A stretch of DNA of 34,099 nucleotides from an uncultured Erysipelotrichaceae bacterium (GTDB lineage: Bacteria > Bacillota_I > Bacilli_A > Erysipelotrichales > Coprobacillaceae): NCBI GenBank assembly GCA_947074115.1, contig CAMTOK010000011.1:1-34099 (forward strand), read 5' to 3'. Shown piece by piece: positions 1 to 8,085 of this stretch. A program made the translations under genes and the position numbers. How positions within the stretch are numbered: the stretch's first letter is position 1; the number at the start of each line of letters is the position of its first letter. The notes under the pieces were generated by a model, which searched no databases, was not told the DNA's origin, and saw only the letters and a list, made by a program, of their open reading frames with translations.

Positions 1-1
1 T

Positions 2-28
2 GAAGGTGGATGTTGTCAAGATAAATAA
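2..28 (+). CDS. C-terminal tail of an upstream gene (partial)
   Basis: An open frame enters from the left edge and ends at a TAA at 26-28, encoding the tail EGGCCQDK. It is chosen because its stop sits exactly at the foot of a terminator hairpin, as a natural gene end would. Nothing can be said about function from eight residues. The other two frames are stopped at once or run past the terminator. Confidence 0.3.
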   Translation, partial: EGGCCQDK

Positions 29-53
29 GGGTAACAGCAGTTACCCTTTCTTA
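27..53 (+). terminator. Rho-independent terminator
   Basis: An 8-bp stem AAGGGTAA/TTACCCTT with a 6-nt loop is followed by a T-rich stretch. It closes the gene entering from the left. Confidence 0.75.
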
Positions 54-84
54 TTTTAAATATAAAATTTGGAGGAATAATAAT

Positions 85-1167
85 ATGGGATTCGGAATTT
101 TTGGTAACAAGAGAAGAGTGAAACCAATTTTTGTTGGTAGTTATGGAAATGATATCACAAGAGGGATTTATGCTTTTCACATTGATATTGACAATGGTGA
201 GTTGTTAAAAAAGAAATTCTATAAATCATTAGCGAACCCAGTTTCGTTATATCGTAGAGAACGATTTATCTACACTTGTTATAAAAACAATAGTGGTAAT
301 GCAACTGATGGTGGACTTTGGCAATATGCTCAAATGGAGTTACAATTTGGACTTGCAGCAAGAGCGTCATATAAAGGAAAAACTTATATGGGTACATATG
401 TTAACCCTGATAGAACTTATGCATATGCTGTTGATTACTATAATGGTGAAGTTGTCGTTGTTCCTATTTTAAAACAAAAAATTGTTAAAATGACTCAAGT
501 TATTAAAATTGAGGGATCATCTGTTGACCCTAAGAGACAAACAAAATCTCATCCTCATTTTATTGAAGCAACACCAGATGAACAACGTATTTTTGTTTGT
601 GATCTTGGAACTGATGAAGTTGTTTTCTATAAGGTTGTCGATAAAGGACAATTAGAAAGAGATGACGTTTTAACAGTTAAATTAGAACCAGGAAGTGGAC
701 CTAAGAAAATGATTTTCTCACCATGTGGGAAATTTGCTTATGTATTGAATGAATTAAGTAATACTGTTACAGTCTTTAAATACTCACTTGATGGTATGGA
801 ATTTATTGCAACTTACGATACATTCCCTAAAGATCAATTTGATAAGCCAAGCTTAGCAGGTGATATTGTCATGACAACAACAGGTCAATATGTTATGGTT
901 TCAAACCGTGGTCACGATTCATTAACAATCTATAGAAGAAATGATGTTACTGGAGAATTGGAATTTATTGAGTTTGTTGATACTGACCAAAATCCAAGAT
1001 CATTATTGATCATTGATGACAGATGGGTTATTGTTGCATCTCAAAAGGGTGGAACACTTGAAACGTTTGAAATCAAAGAAGGAGAATCAAAAGGTGTTCT
1101 CTTTGAAACGCATTTCTCATACATGGTAGGAGAGCCTGTCTGTATGGTAGAAGGAAGATTGCTGTAG
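85..1167 (+). CDS. Lactonase-family beta-propeller protein (YkgB/6-phosphogluconolactonase type)
   Basis: A 360-residue soluble protein with no signal peptide, the usual length of the lactonase family (about 340-360). The family folds as a seven-bladed propeller and includes 6-phosphogluconolactonases of the YkgB type and muconate-lactonizing relatives. Seen here: an opening strand KPIFVGSYG, the hallmark SHPHFIEATPDEQRIFVCDLG near residues 154-174, and the repeated blade signature SPCGKFAYVLNELSNTV near 211-225. The start ATG follows GGAGGA at 71-76. The gene stands alone between two terminators. If it is a true 6-phosphogluconolactonase it serves the oxidative pentose phosphate pathway, but many family members have unproven substrates, so the exact reaction is left open. 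Confidence 0.88.
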   Translation: MGFGIFGNKRRVKPIFVGSYGNDITRGIYAFHIDIDNGELLKKKFYKSLANPVSLYRRERFIYTCYKNNSGNATDGGLWQYAQMELQFGLAARASYKGKTYMGTYVNPDRTYAYAVDYYNGEVVVVPILKQKIVKMTQVIKIEGSSVDPKRQTKSHPHFIEATPDEQRIFVCDLGTDEVVFYKVVDKGQLERDDVLTVKLEPGSGPKKMIFSPCGKFAYVLNELSNTVTVFKYSLDGMEFIATYDTFPKDQFDKPSLAGDIVMTTTGQYVMVSNRGHDSLTIYRRNDVTGELEFIEFVDTDQNPRSLLIIDDRWVIVASQKGGTLETFEIKEGESKGVLFETHFSYMVGEPVCMVEGRLL

Positions 1168-1192
1168 ACTGACACATGTGTCAGTCTTTCTT
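1166..1192 (+). terminator. Rho-independent terminator
   Basis: A perfect 11-bp palindrome AGACTGACACA/TGTGTCAGTCT begins at the lactonase stop codon and is followed by a T-rich run. Confidence 0.85.
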
Positions 1193-1212
1193 TATGATAT
1201 TGTTGTTAAAAG

Positions 1213-1241
1213 TTGATAAAACTTTTAAAATCACCTATAAT
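1213..1241 (+). promoter_or_regulatory. Sigma-A-type promoter of the mltG-greA operon
   Basis: TTGATA at 1213-1218 and TATAAT at 1236-1241 are 17 bases apart. The ribosome site GGAGGT of mltG follows at 1251-1256. It is the only convincing promoter before greA, so it probably drives the whole six-gene operon. Confidence 0.8.
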
Positions 1242-1260
1242 ATGTTGAACGGAGGTCAAT

Positions 1261-2307
1261 ATGAAGAATAAGAGAACGATTATTATTTCAGTTATATCAA
1301 TCATAGTTGCGTGTATTATTTTTGCTGTGTTCTTCTACCAACAAGGGTTGAAAGCACCATCTACACAAAATGATGAAGATGTCATTGTTCTTATAGAAGA
1401 AGGGTCATCGGGGAGAGATATTATTACTGCTTTAGATGAAGCAGGGTTAATTAAGAATAAATTATGTGCCCAAATTTATTTAAAATTAGGGTCATTTAAT
1501 CATTTACAAGCCAATACATATATATTTAATCAAACAATGGGTGTTAAAGAGTTGTTATCTATTATTGAAAATCCTGATTTTGAATATATACTTAAGTCAA
1601 AGTTAACAATTATTGAAGGAACAACATTACCACAAGTTGCATCAACACTTGCTGAAATTCTAGAACTTGAAGAAAAAGAAGTGATTAAGCAGTTAAATAA
1701 TAAAGACTATTTACAATCACTTATTGATCAATATTGGTTCTTAAGCGATGATATTTTGAAAAGTGGTATCATGTATGGTTTAGAGGGATATCTTTATCCT
1801 GAAACGTATTTTATTACGGAACAAAATCCATCATTAGAAAATATAATGAAAGTTGTTTTAGATCATAGTCAAGACATCTATGATCAATTTAAAGATGAAA
1901 TTGCAAAAACAAGATGGTCATTCCATGAATTTATGACTTTAGCGTCAATAGTTGAAAAAGAGTCATTATTTGATGAAGATAAAAATATGATTGCAGGTGT
2001 ATTTGTTAATCGATTAGAAAAATCAATGTTATTACAAAGTGATATTACTGTTAACTATGCATTACAAAGAACTGGAGTCAATGTGTCAATTGCACAAACA
2101 CAAACAGATTCTCCATATAATACCTATAAATATTTAGGATTACCAATTGGACCTGTTAGCAATGTGTCTTCAGATACTATGAAAAGAACTTTAGAATATA
2201 GTGATCATGACTTTATTTATTTCTTTGCTGATGAAAATGGAAAAGTTTATTATAATGTCACTTATTCAGATCACCAAAAAACAGTGGAAGAGTATAGATG
2301 GTATTAA
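1261..2307 (+). CDS. mltG: Endolytic murein transglycosylase MltG (YceG-like)
   Basis: A 348-residue membrane-anchored enzyme that cuts nascent peptidoglycan glycan strands, releasing the end of a growing strand. One N-terminal membrane segment (about residues 7-25) leaves the rest outside the cell. The catalytic block LASIVEKES lies at 227-235; by alignment with E. coli MltG the catalytic Glu is E232. It is followed by the family pattern VFVNRL (248-252), a Gln/Asp pair (QSD) and a proline-rich YLGLPIGP segment. The start is set by GGAGGT seven bases before the ATG. In Bacillus the same gene (yrrL) heads the trmR-trhP1-trhP2-udk-greA group, as here. The next gene starts two bases after the stop. 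Confidence 0.95.
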   Translation: MKNKRTIIISVISIIVACIIFAVFFYQQGLKAPSTQNDEDVIVLIEEGSSGRDIITALDEAGLIKNKLCAQIYLKLGSFNHLQANTYIFNQTMGVKELLSIIENPDFEYILKSKLTIIEGTTLPQVASTLAEILELEEKEVIKQLNNKDYLQSLIDQYWFLSDDILKSGIMYGLEGYLYPETYFITEQNPSLENIMKVVLDHSQDIYDQFKDEIAKTRWSFHEFMTLASIVEKESLFDEDKNMIAGVFVNRLEKSMLLQSDITVNYALQRTGVNVSIAQTQTDSPYNTYKYLGLPIGPVSNVSSDTMKRTLEYSDHDFIYFFADENGKVYYNVTYSDHQKTVEEYRWY

Positions 2308-2308
2308 T

Positions 2309-2908
2309 ATGTATTTATTAGATGAAATAGAAGAAAATGCGTTAAAAAGAAATATTCCCGTTATGCAAAAAGAGGGAATACTCTTTTTAATTACACAATT
2401 AAATGATATAAAAGCAAAACATTGTTTAGAAATAGGATCAGCGATTGGTTATTCAGCTATGATGATGGTTAACAATGTAGAAGGATTACAAGTTGATACG
2501 ATAGAATTAAATGATGAAAGATATTTAGAAGCGAAAAACAATATTGAAACATTTCAATTAAAAGAACGCATTCATCTTTATCATGATGATGCATTAGAAT
2601 TTAATTGTGATCAACTTTCAACAAAAGAATTTGATTGTTTATTTATTGATGCAGCTAAAGCACAATATCAAAAATTTTTTGAAAAGTATATTCCTTACTT
2701 AAAAAAAGAAGGAATCGTTATAGTTGATAATTTAGATTTTCATGGTATGATTCATCATATCGATGATATAAAAAATCGAAATACAAAACAGTTAGTGAAA
2801 AAAATCAAAAGATTTAAAAACTGGATTGAACAAAACGAAGAGTTTGAAACAACATATTACCCTATAGGGGATGGTATATGTGTTATAAAAAGAAAGGTGA
2901 ATTTATGA
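2309..2908 (+). CDS. trmR: tRNA 5-hydroxyuridine methyltransferase TrmR (O-methyltransferase family 3)
   Basis: A 199-residue SAM-dependent O-methyltransferase. Motif I EIGSAIGYSA at 41-50 binds SAM. FIDAAKAQY (112-120) and VDN (139-141) give the acidic and Asn ligands of the divalent metal used by family-3 enzymes. In Bacillus subtilis TrmR (YrrM) methylates 5-hydroxyuridine at tRNA position 34 to 5-methoxyuridine. The next two genes make that 5-hydroxyuridine, so the substrate call rests on both motif and context. The ATG at 2309 is preferred over a longer frame that opens inside mltG. It lies two bases after the mltG stop with a weak ribosome site (GGAAGAG, 16 bases upstream), which suggests translational coupling. 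Its stop overlaps the next start as ATGA. Confidence 0.88.
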   Translation: MYLLDEIEENALKRNIPVMQKEGILFLITQLNDIKAKHCLEIGSAIGYSAMMMVNNVEGLQVDTIELNDERYLEAKNNIETFQLKERIHLYHDDALEFNCDQLSTKEFDCLFIDAAKAQYQKFFEKYIPYLKKEGIVIVDNLDFHGMIHHIDDIKNRNTKQLVKKIKRFKNWIEQNEEFETTYYPIGDGICVIKRKVNL

Positions 2909-3828
2909 TTTCAGTTGTCTCATTACATGATCATCATTGTATTGATGATTATATAAAATGTGGTATTACAACATTTGTACTTGGATGTGAATACTCATTG
3001 TATCATTCATCACGTATGTCTCTTACTGACATCAAATCACTTGTAGAATCGCATAAAGAATTAACATTCTTTGTCGCTATGAATGCTTTATATGATCAAC
3101 ATTATATGAATGATATAAAGATGTTTATAAAAGAATTATCATTAATCCATGTTCATGGAATGATCTTTCAAGATTTTGGTATTCTCAACATTGTTGATGA
3201 TTGCAACTATGATTTTGAGATGATTTATCATCCAGAAACATTAAATACAAATGGAGCGACATTAAACGTTTTATCAGAATTTGGTGTCGATGCTGCATGT
3301 TTGTCACGTGTTATCCCACTGGTTGAACAAATTGACATTGTGAAAACATCACGTATCCCACTTATGATTCAAATCGCTGGTGTTGAATTCGTTGCAGCAA
3401 GTAAACGTCATCTCTTAAGTAATTATAGAGATGCCTCACAATTAGATTTTGAAATTGAGAATAATCACAAACTCACAATTCAAGCACGTGGATCTCAATT
3501 ACGATTTCAAATTATTGAAGATCGATTTGGAACGGTTGTGCATACAAGTACACGTTTAAATATGATAGATGTATTAGATCAGTTAACTGATTTTAAATAT
3601 ATCTTTATTGAAACAATGTTTAATGATCAAGAAGAAATAAAACAGACTTTATCAGTGTATCAACAAGCATTAGAAGCATTAGAAAATCATACATATGATA
3701 CACAAAAAGAACATTTATTAAAAACATTAGAGGCAATGCCTTATGAATATGATCGAGGATTTATGTTTGATCAAACTGTATACAAACTAGAAGATGTAAG
3801 GAAGATGGAAAATGAAAACAATCAGTAA
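2905..3828 (+). CDS. trhP1: tRNA U34 hydroxylation protein TrhP1 (peptidase U32-related)
   Basis: A 307-residue cytosolic protein of the U32 'collagenase-like' group that lacks the Cys cluster of its partner. It is recognised mainly by position and by U32-like strands such as MIYHPETLNTNGATLNV (about 101-117) and the closing segment MPYEYDRGFMFDQT. In Bacillus the pair YrrN/YrrO (TrhP1/TrhP2) is needed for prephenate-dependent 5-hydroxyuridine formation at the tRNA wobble base. The length matches YrrN closely. The ATG overlaps the trmR stop by four bases (ATGA) and is preceded by AAGAAAGGTGA. Its 3' end overlaps trhP2 by 17 bases, so the two are probably made in equal amounts. Confidence 0.85.
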   Translation: MISVVSLHDHHCIDDYIKCGITTFVLGCEYSLYHSSRMSLTDIKSLVESHKELTFFVAMNALYDQHYMNDIKMFIKELSLIHVHGMIFQDFGILNIVDDCNYDFEMIYHPETLNTNGATLNVLSEFGVDAACLSRVIPLVEQIDIVKTSRIPLMIQIAGVEFVAASKRHLLSNYRDASQLDFEIENNHKLTIQARGSQLRFQIIEDRFGTVVHTSTRLNMIDVLDQLTDFKYIFIETMFNDQEEIKQTLSVYQQALEALENHTYDTQKEHLLKTLEAMPYEYDRGFMFDQTVYKLEDVRKMENENNQ

Positions 3829-5068
3829 GGTGATTGATGGTAAGAGAGTCATTATAAAGAAACCTGAACTGTTGGCACCTGCTGGAAGTTTAGAAAAATT
3901 AAAAACTGCAATTATATATGGAGCTGACGCTGTGTTTGTTGGTGGGAAAGAGTTTTCTCTTCGCTCACAAGCTTCAAATTTCACGTTAGAGGACATATCA
4001 GAGGCAGTTGAGTTTGCTAATGGGTATGGGGCACATATCCATGTCACGTGCAATATTATCTTGCATAACGATAACCTTGAAGGAATCAGAGAATATTTAA
4101 AGGCACTTGATGATATTGGTGTAACAGCCATTATTGTTGCTGATCCTTATATCATGAGTATTGCCCGGGACATGAAATTAAAATTAGAAGTTCATGTTTC
4201 AACTCAATTAAGTACTTTGAATTTAGAAGCAATTCAATTTTATAAAAAGTTAGGTGTAGACCGTGTTGTTCTTGGAAGAGAAACAACATATGAAGACCTC
4301 AAAGAAATAATGGCGCATACGCCATTAGACATAGAGTACTTTATTCACGGTGCTATGTGTATCCATTACTCTGGACGTTGTATGTTATCCAACTATATGA
4401 GCCGTCGTGATGCAAACCGTGGTGGATGTTCTCAATCATGTCGTTGGTTCTATGATTTATATGATAATGGAATGAAATTAAATCAAGAAGATGATGTGCC
4501 ATTTAGTATGTCATCAAAAGATATGGCACTTGTCAATCATATACATGAATGTATAGAGTTAGGTGTTGATTCATTTAAAATAGAAGGTCGTATGAAGTCA
4601 TTGCATTACATAGCGACAGTCGTTTCTACATACCGTAAATTAATAGATGAGTACTGTGAAGATCCTGATCATTTTGTTGTGGAAAAGGATTTTGAAAAGG
4701 AAATTGAAAAAGCAGCAAATCGTTCATTATCTCATGGATTCTTCTTTGAGAACCCTACAAAACAAGAACAATTGTTTCAATTAAGAGATGAACATCCAAC
4801 TCAAGAATTTATTATTCGTGTTTTGGGGTATAATGAAGAGACTGGACTTGCTCATATTGAACAAAGGAATCATTTTAAAGTTGGAGAGACAGTAGAAATT
4901 TTCTCTCCACATCAAAAAAATATGATATTTAAAATAGAAAAGATCTATAATAAAGATATGGAAGAAGTGGACGTGGCAAACCATCCAATGGAAGAGTTAT
5001 ATATCCCTCTAGATAAAATGGTTTTTGAACACGATATGGGAAGGAAGGTAAAAACGAATGAATCATGA
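3812..5068 (+). CDS. trhP2: tRNA U34 hydroxylation protein TrhP2 (peptidase U32 family)
   Basis: A 418-residue U32-family protein. The opening ELLAPAGSLEKLKTAI (19-34), EVHVSTQLST (126-135) and the U32 signature IHGAMCIHYSGRCMLSNY (178-195) are all present. Visible cysteines in the core are C183, C190, C206 and C210; in characterised U32 proteins such as UbiU/UbiV, conserved cysteines hold an iron-sulfur cluster, which is inferred here. The FKIEGRMKS motif follows at about 255. The family is not a peptidase in this role: with TrhP1 it hydroxylates wobble uridine of tRNA, and TrmR then methylates the product. The ATG at 3812 follows AAGGAAG and lies inside the trhP1 end. Its own 3' end overlaps udk by 11 bases. 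Confidence 0.92.
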   Translation: MKTISKVIDGKRVIIKKPELLAPAGSLEKLKTAIIYGADAVFVGGKEFSLRSQASNFTLEDISEAVEFANGYGAHIHVTCNIILHNDNLEGIREYLKALDDIGVTAIIVADPYIMSIARDMKLKLEVHVSTQLSTLNLEAIQFYKKLGVDRVVLGRETTYEDLKEIMAHTPLDIEYFIHGAMCIHYSGRCMLSNYMSRRDANRGGCSQSCRWFYDLYDNGMKLNQEDDVPFSMSSKDMALVNHIHECIELGVDSFKIEGRMKSLHYIATVVSTYRKLIDEYCEDPDHFVVEKDFEKEIEKAANRSLSHGFFFENPTKQEQLFQLRDEHPTQEFIIRVLGYNEETGLAHIEQRNHFKVGETVEIFSPHQKNMIFKIEKIYNKDMEEVDVANHPMEELYIPLDKMVFEHDMGRKVKTNES

Positions 5069-5684
5069 TGATGTTGTGATTATTGGTATTGCAGGTGGAA
5101 GTGCTTCTGGTAAGACATCTATCGCAGAACAATTATATTATTTCTTTAAAGGATCTCATAAAGTGAAGATCATTAAACAAGATGATTATTATAAAGATCA
5201 AACTCATTTAGAGTTTGAAGAAAGAATTAAAACAAATTATGATCATCCATTTGCTTTTGATACAGATTTACTTGTTTCACACTTATCTGATTTAAAAGCA
5301 AAGAAAGCAATTGAAAAACCTACATATGATTACGCACTTCATACGAGAAGTGATATTACTGAAATTATTGAAGGAAGAGATGTTATTATATTAGAAGGTA
5401 TCTTTGTTTTAGCAGAAGAAGCTGTCAGAGAGATGTGCGATATTCTTGTCTTTGTTGATACCGCAAGTGATATTCGTTTTATTAGACGATTAAAACGTGA
5501 TATTGATGAAAGAGGACGCTCTTTAGAAAATGTATGTAGTCAGTATTTGAATACAGTTCGACCAATGCATGAACAGTTTATTGAACCTTCAAAACGTTAT
5601 GCTCATATCATAATTCCTGAAGGTGGAAATAACAGAGTTGCTGTCGATTTATTGTTTACAAAAATAAAAAGTATCATAGATTAA
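5058..5684 (+). CDS. udk: Uridine kinase
   Basis: A 208-residue P-loop kinase that phosphorylates uridine (and cytidine) to the monophosphate in pyrimidine salvage. Walker A is GGSASGKTS at 13-21; KQDDYYK (about 36-42) and YDHPFAFD are the nucleoside-pocket motifs of the family; EKPTYDYALHTR (about 92-103) and the LEGIFVL strand follow. The length equals that of typical bacterial Udk. The start ATG lies inside the end of trhP2 with GGAAGGT upstream. Udk and greA close this operon in Bacillus too. Confidence 0.95.
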   Translation: MNHDDVVIIGIAGGSASGKTSIAEQLYYFFKGSHKVKIIKQDDYYKDQTHLEFEERIKTNYDHPFAFDTDLLVSHLSDLKAKKAIEKPTYDYALHTRSDITEIIEGRDVIILEGIFVLAEEAVREMCDILVFVDTASDIRFIRRLKRDIDERGRSLENVCSQYLNTVRPMHEQFIEPSKRYAHIIIPEGGNNRVAVDLLFTKIKSIID

Positions 5685-5692
5685 GTCTAGTA

Positions 5693-5720
5693 TTTTACTA
5701 AAAACTGTGATATAGTAAAA
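5693..5720 (+). repeat. Inverted repeat in the udk-greA gap
   Basis: TTTTACTA and TAGTAAAA form an 8-bp stem with a 12-base loop between udk and greA. It lacks a strong U-tail. It may attenuate or mark RNA processing, or simply be AT-rich chance. Confidence 0.35.
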
Positions 5721-5737
5721 AACGCGAGGTGAATATT

Positions 5738-6223
5738 ATGGACCATGATAAAATTCTATTAACCCAAAGTGGGGTAGAAGATTTAAAAAACGAAAGAGAA
5801 CGTTTAGTTAATATTGAAAGACCAAAAGTCATTGAAGAACTTCAATTAGCACGTTCACAAGGAGACTTGTCTGAAAATGCTGATTATGATTCTGCAAGAG
5901 AGAAACAATCTCATATCGAATCAAGAATTAAAGAAATTGATCAAATTCTTTTAAAAGTAACAATCATTGAAGCATCTCAAATGGATAGCACTGTTGTTAA
6001 ACCAGGTGCGACAGTCACTTTATTAGATTTATCTGAGAAAGATGCTCAACCTGAAAAATATCAAATCGTTGGGACATTTGAAACTGATCCTTTAAGAGGA
6101 AAGATTTCAAATGAATCTCCATTAGCGAAAGCGGTTATAGATCATATTGTAGATGATGTTGTAACTGTTGGGGTTGCAGAACCTTACGAAGTTAAAATTT
6201 TAGATATCATTTATGAAGCATAA
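5738..6223 (+). CDS. greA: Transcription elongation factor GreA
   Basis: A 161-residue cleavage factor that rescues backtracked RNA polymerase. The N-terminal coiled coil (about 12-75) carries the acidic tip GDLSENADY at 42-50, with D43 and E46 as the catalytic pair by homology to E. coli GreA. The C-terminal FKBP-like domain follows, with VGVAEPYEVKILDI at the end. The ATG at 5738 is chosen over an upstream GTG at 5729 because GCGAGGTG sits six bases before it. The gene ends on a strong terminator. Confidence 0.96.
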   Translation: MDHDKILLTQSGVEDLKNERERLVNIERPKVIEELQLARSQGDLSENADYDSAREKQSHIESRIKEIDQILLKVTIIEASQMDSTVVKPGATVTLLDLSEKDAQPEKYQIVGTFETDPLRGKISNESPLAKAVIDHIVDDVVTVGVAEPYEVKILDIIYEA

Positions 6224-6251
6224 AAAAAGATGAGGAAACTCATCTTTTTTT
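6223..6251. terminator. Bidirectional terminator between convergent genes
   Basis: The stem AGATGAG/CTCATCT with a GAAA tetraloop is flanked by an A-run on the left and a T-run on the right, so it works on both strands. It ends greA (+) and the small membrane gene at 6250-6606 (-). Confidence 0.88.
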
Positions 6252-6606
6252 ATTTGCTTTGTAAATAATCTCTGACTTCTTTTGTTATTCCTACAACGAT
6301 AAAGATAAACGATTTCAATATTAAGTGGAGAACTTGAATGTTTCCTAAATGAATGAGTAAACTAATTAAGAAATACATAACACTGAAAGCCAAACAGTGA
6401 TGTAGACGCTTTTCTTCTATTTGTGAAGTAAAATAGAGAGAGGCAATAAAGAGTAAAGTATATGAAATAACTTGTACAAATATATTCGTAAAGAGTGAAC
6501 TCAATTGCATGAAATAAGATAATATGGCTAAAATAAGCGATAGAATGATAAATGGAATAAGAAATAACATGATAGTCGTGAGATAAATTTTTAGTGTTTT
6601 TTTCAT
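6250..6606 (-). CDS. Small four-helix membrane protein (TIGR04086/YrzE-like)
   Basis: A 118-residue hydrophobic protein with four predicted membrane segments (roughly residues 9-33, 41-58, 69-86 and 91-108) and a charged C-terminus. Size and layout resemble the uncharacterised TIGR04086/YrzE membrane family of Bacillota, but the match is by look only. The ATG at 6606 is chosen because GGGGGT lies five bases upstream; an alternative GTG at 6624 has no ribosome site. It is divergent from the next gene with only about 40 bases between them. No function can be assigned. Confidence 0.7.
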   Translation of the reverse strand: MKKTLKIYLTTIMLFLIPFIILSLILAILSYFMQLSSLFTNIFVQVISYTLLFIASLYFTSQIEEKRLHHCLAFSVMYFLISLLIHLGNIQVLHLILKSFIFIVVGITKEVRDYLQSK

Positions 6607-6646
6607 TGTGACCCCCTTGTACACTATATGAAAAGGAGTTTAAAAT

Positions 6647-7279
6647 ATGAAATATAGCGAAATTTTTTTATTGAGTTTAATGACATATGTGTATTTGATC
6701 ATTTTACTTAGGTTTTTAGGTAAAAAAGAGATGAGTCAATTAAGTGTTTTAGACCTTATTGTCTTTTTGATCATTAGTGAATTAATGACGTTTTCAATTG
6801 GCGATGAAAACCTCAACTTCTGGCATAGCGCCCTTGCAGCGGCTGTCATTGTGTGCGCTGATAAATTATGTTCCTACATAACTATGAAGATTCCAAAATT
6901 AAAATCCGTTTTAGAAGGACATCCAACATATATCATAAGAAATGGTGTTTTATTTAAAGATAAAATGAAAAAGCTAAATTATACTGTTGGTGATTTGTGC
7001 CAAAATTTAAGAGAGCAGGGGATAGGTTCTATTTCTGAGGTACAATTTGCGATTCTAGAAATAGATGGGCAATTATCTGTCATTGAAAAAACACAAAATC
7101 AAGTCTGTTTACCTTCATCTTTTATTATTGATGGTGTTGTTGATCAAAAAATGTTAGAAGAAATTGATAAAGATGAAGAGTGGTTAAAAAAAGAGTTAAA
7201 GAAAGAGGGCATTACGGATTTATCAACGATTTTTTATTGTGTTAAAGAAGTGGATGGTTGGTATTACATAAAAAAATAG
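6647..7279 (+). CDS. DUF421/YetF-family membrane protein
   Basis: A 210-residue protein with three N-terminal membrane segments (about 5-22, 34-50 and 57-74) and a cytosolic C-terminal half. Diagnostic family features are LLRFLGKKEMSQLSVLDLIVF in the second helix region, and VLEGHPTYIIRNGVLF with the NYTVGDLCQNLREQGI segment in the DUF421 domain. YetF-type proteins have been linked to spore resilience in Bacillus, but no biochemical role is settled. AAGGAG precedes the start by about ten bases. It stands as a single gene between a divergent membrane protein and the convergent ABC operon. Confidence 0.88.
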   Translation: MKYSEIFLLSLMTYVYLIILLRFLGKKEMSQLSVLDLIVFLIISELMTFSIGDENLNFWHSALAAAVIVCADKLCSYITMKIPKLKSVLEGHPTYIIRNGVLFKDKMKKLNYTVGDLCQNLREQGIGSISEVQFAILEIDGQLSVIEKTQNQVCLPSSFIIDGVVDQKMLEEIDKDEEWLKKELKKEGITDLSTIFYCVKEVDGWYYIKK

Positions 7280-7298
7280 GCTAGAATCATCTAGCCTA
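7272..7298 (-). terminator. Terminator of the ABC transporter operon
   Basis: An 8-bp stem TAGGCTAG/CTAGCCTA with a 6-base loop starts at the stop codon of the DUF421 gene. Read on the minus strand it is followed by a clear U-run (the A-run at 7271-7276), so it primarily ends the ABC operon. It may weakly end the plus-strand gene as well. Confidence 0.8.
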
Positions 7299-8085
7299 AT
7301 AACATTCTATCGTTAACAAATTCATGACCTGAAGCTTCTTCAAATTTCTTGAGTAAATCAGAAACTTGGAGGGCTTTTTTTTCTTCTCCTTTGACATCAT
7401 ATATGATTCTTCCTTCATACATCATAATCAAACGATTACCAACATCAATAGCGTCTCTCATGTTATGAGTTACCATTAATGCTGTTAAACCTTGTTCAGT
7501 CACTATTTTATCAGTTAATTGTAAGACTTTAGAACTTGTTGCAGGATCTAAGGCTGCAGTATGTTCATCAAGTAATAATAATTGTGGATGTTTTAATGTT
7601 GCCATTAACAATGTTAATGCTTGTCTTTGACCACCAGATAAAAGACCAACTTTAGAAGTTAAACGATCCTCTAGACCTAAACCTAAGTCTTTTACAACAT
7701 TAACGTAGTCTTCTTTTTCTTCTTTAGTGACACCCCATTTAAGTGTACGTCTTTTACCTCTACGTTTTGCCATTGCTAAATTTTCCATGATTTGCATCTC
7801 TGCCGCAGTACCTAACATAGGATCTTGGAAGACACGACCAATTAATTTAGCTCTGTCGTATTCAGCTTTTAAAGAAATATCATGACCATCTAAAGTGATA
7901 ATTCCACAATCTATAGGATAAGCACCAGCAATCATATTGAGTAATGTACTTTTACCAGCACCGTTACCACCGATGATTGTTACAAAATCTCCCTCATCTA
8001 ATTGTAGACTAATATTTTGTAAAGCTTTCTTTTCGTTAACAGTTCCGAGGTTGAATGTTTTGCTAACATTTGAAATCTTAAGCAT
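7291..8085 (-). CDS. ABC transporter ATP-binding protein (TrpZ-like)
   Basis: A 264-residue ATPase of an amino-acid-type importer. Walker A GGNGAGKST at 39-47, Q-loop FQDP at 86-89, signature LSGGQ at 149-153, Walker B LLLLDE at 169-174 and the H-loop VTHN all look intact. The paired permease and lipoprotein are of the TrpXYZ class (ABC_sub_bind lipoprotein with a branched-chain-like permease). The ATG at 8085 is preferred over a TTG at 8094 because AGGAG is ten bases upstream of the ATG but touches the TTG. It overlaps the permease stop by eight bases. Confidence 0.92.
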   Translation of the reverse strand: MLKISNVSKTFNLGTVNEKKALQNISLQLDEGDFVTIIGGNGAGKSTLLNMIAGAYPIDCGIITLDGHDISLKAEYDRAKLIGRVFQDPMLGTAAEMQIMENLAMAKRRGKRRTLKWGVTKEEKEDYVNVVKDLGLGLEDRLTSKVGLLSGGQRQALTLLMATLKHPQLLLLDEHTAALDPATSSKVLQLTDKIVTEQGLTALMVTHNMRDAIDVGNRLIMMYEGRIIYDVKGEEKKALQVSDLLKKFEEASGHEFVNDRMLLG

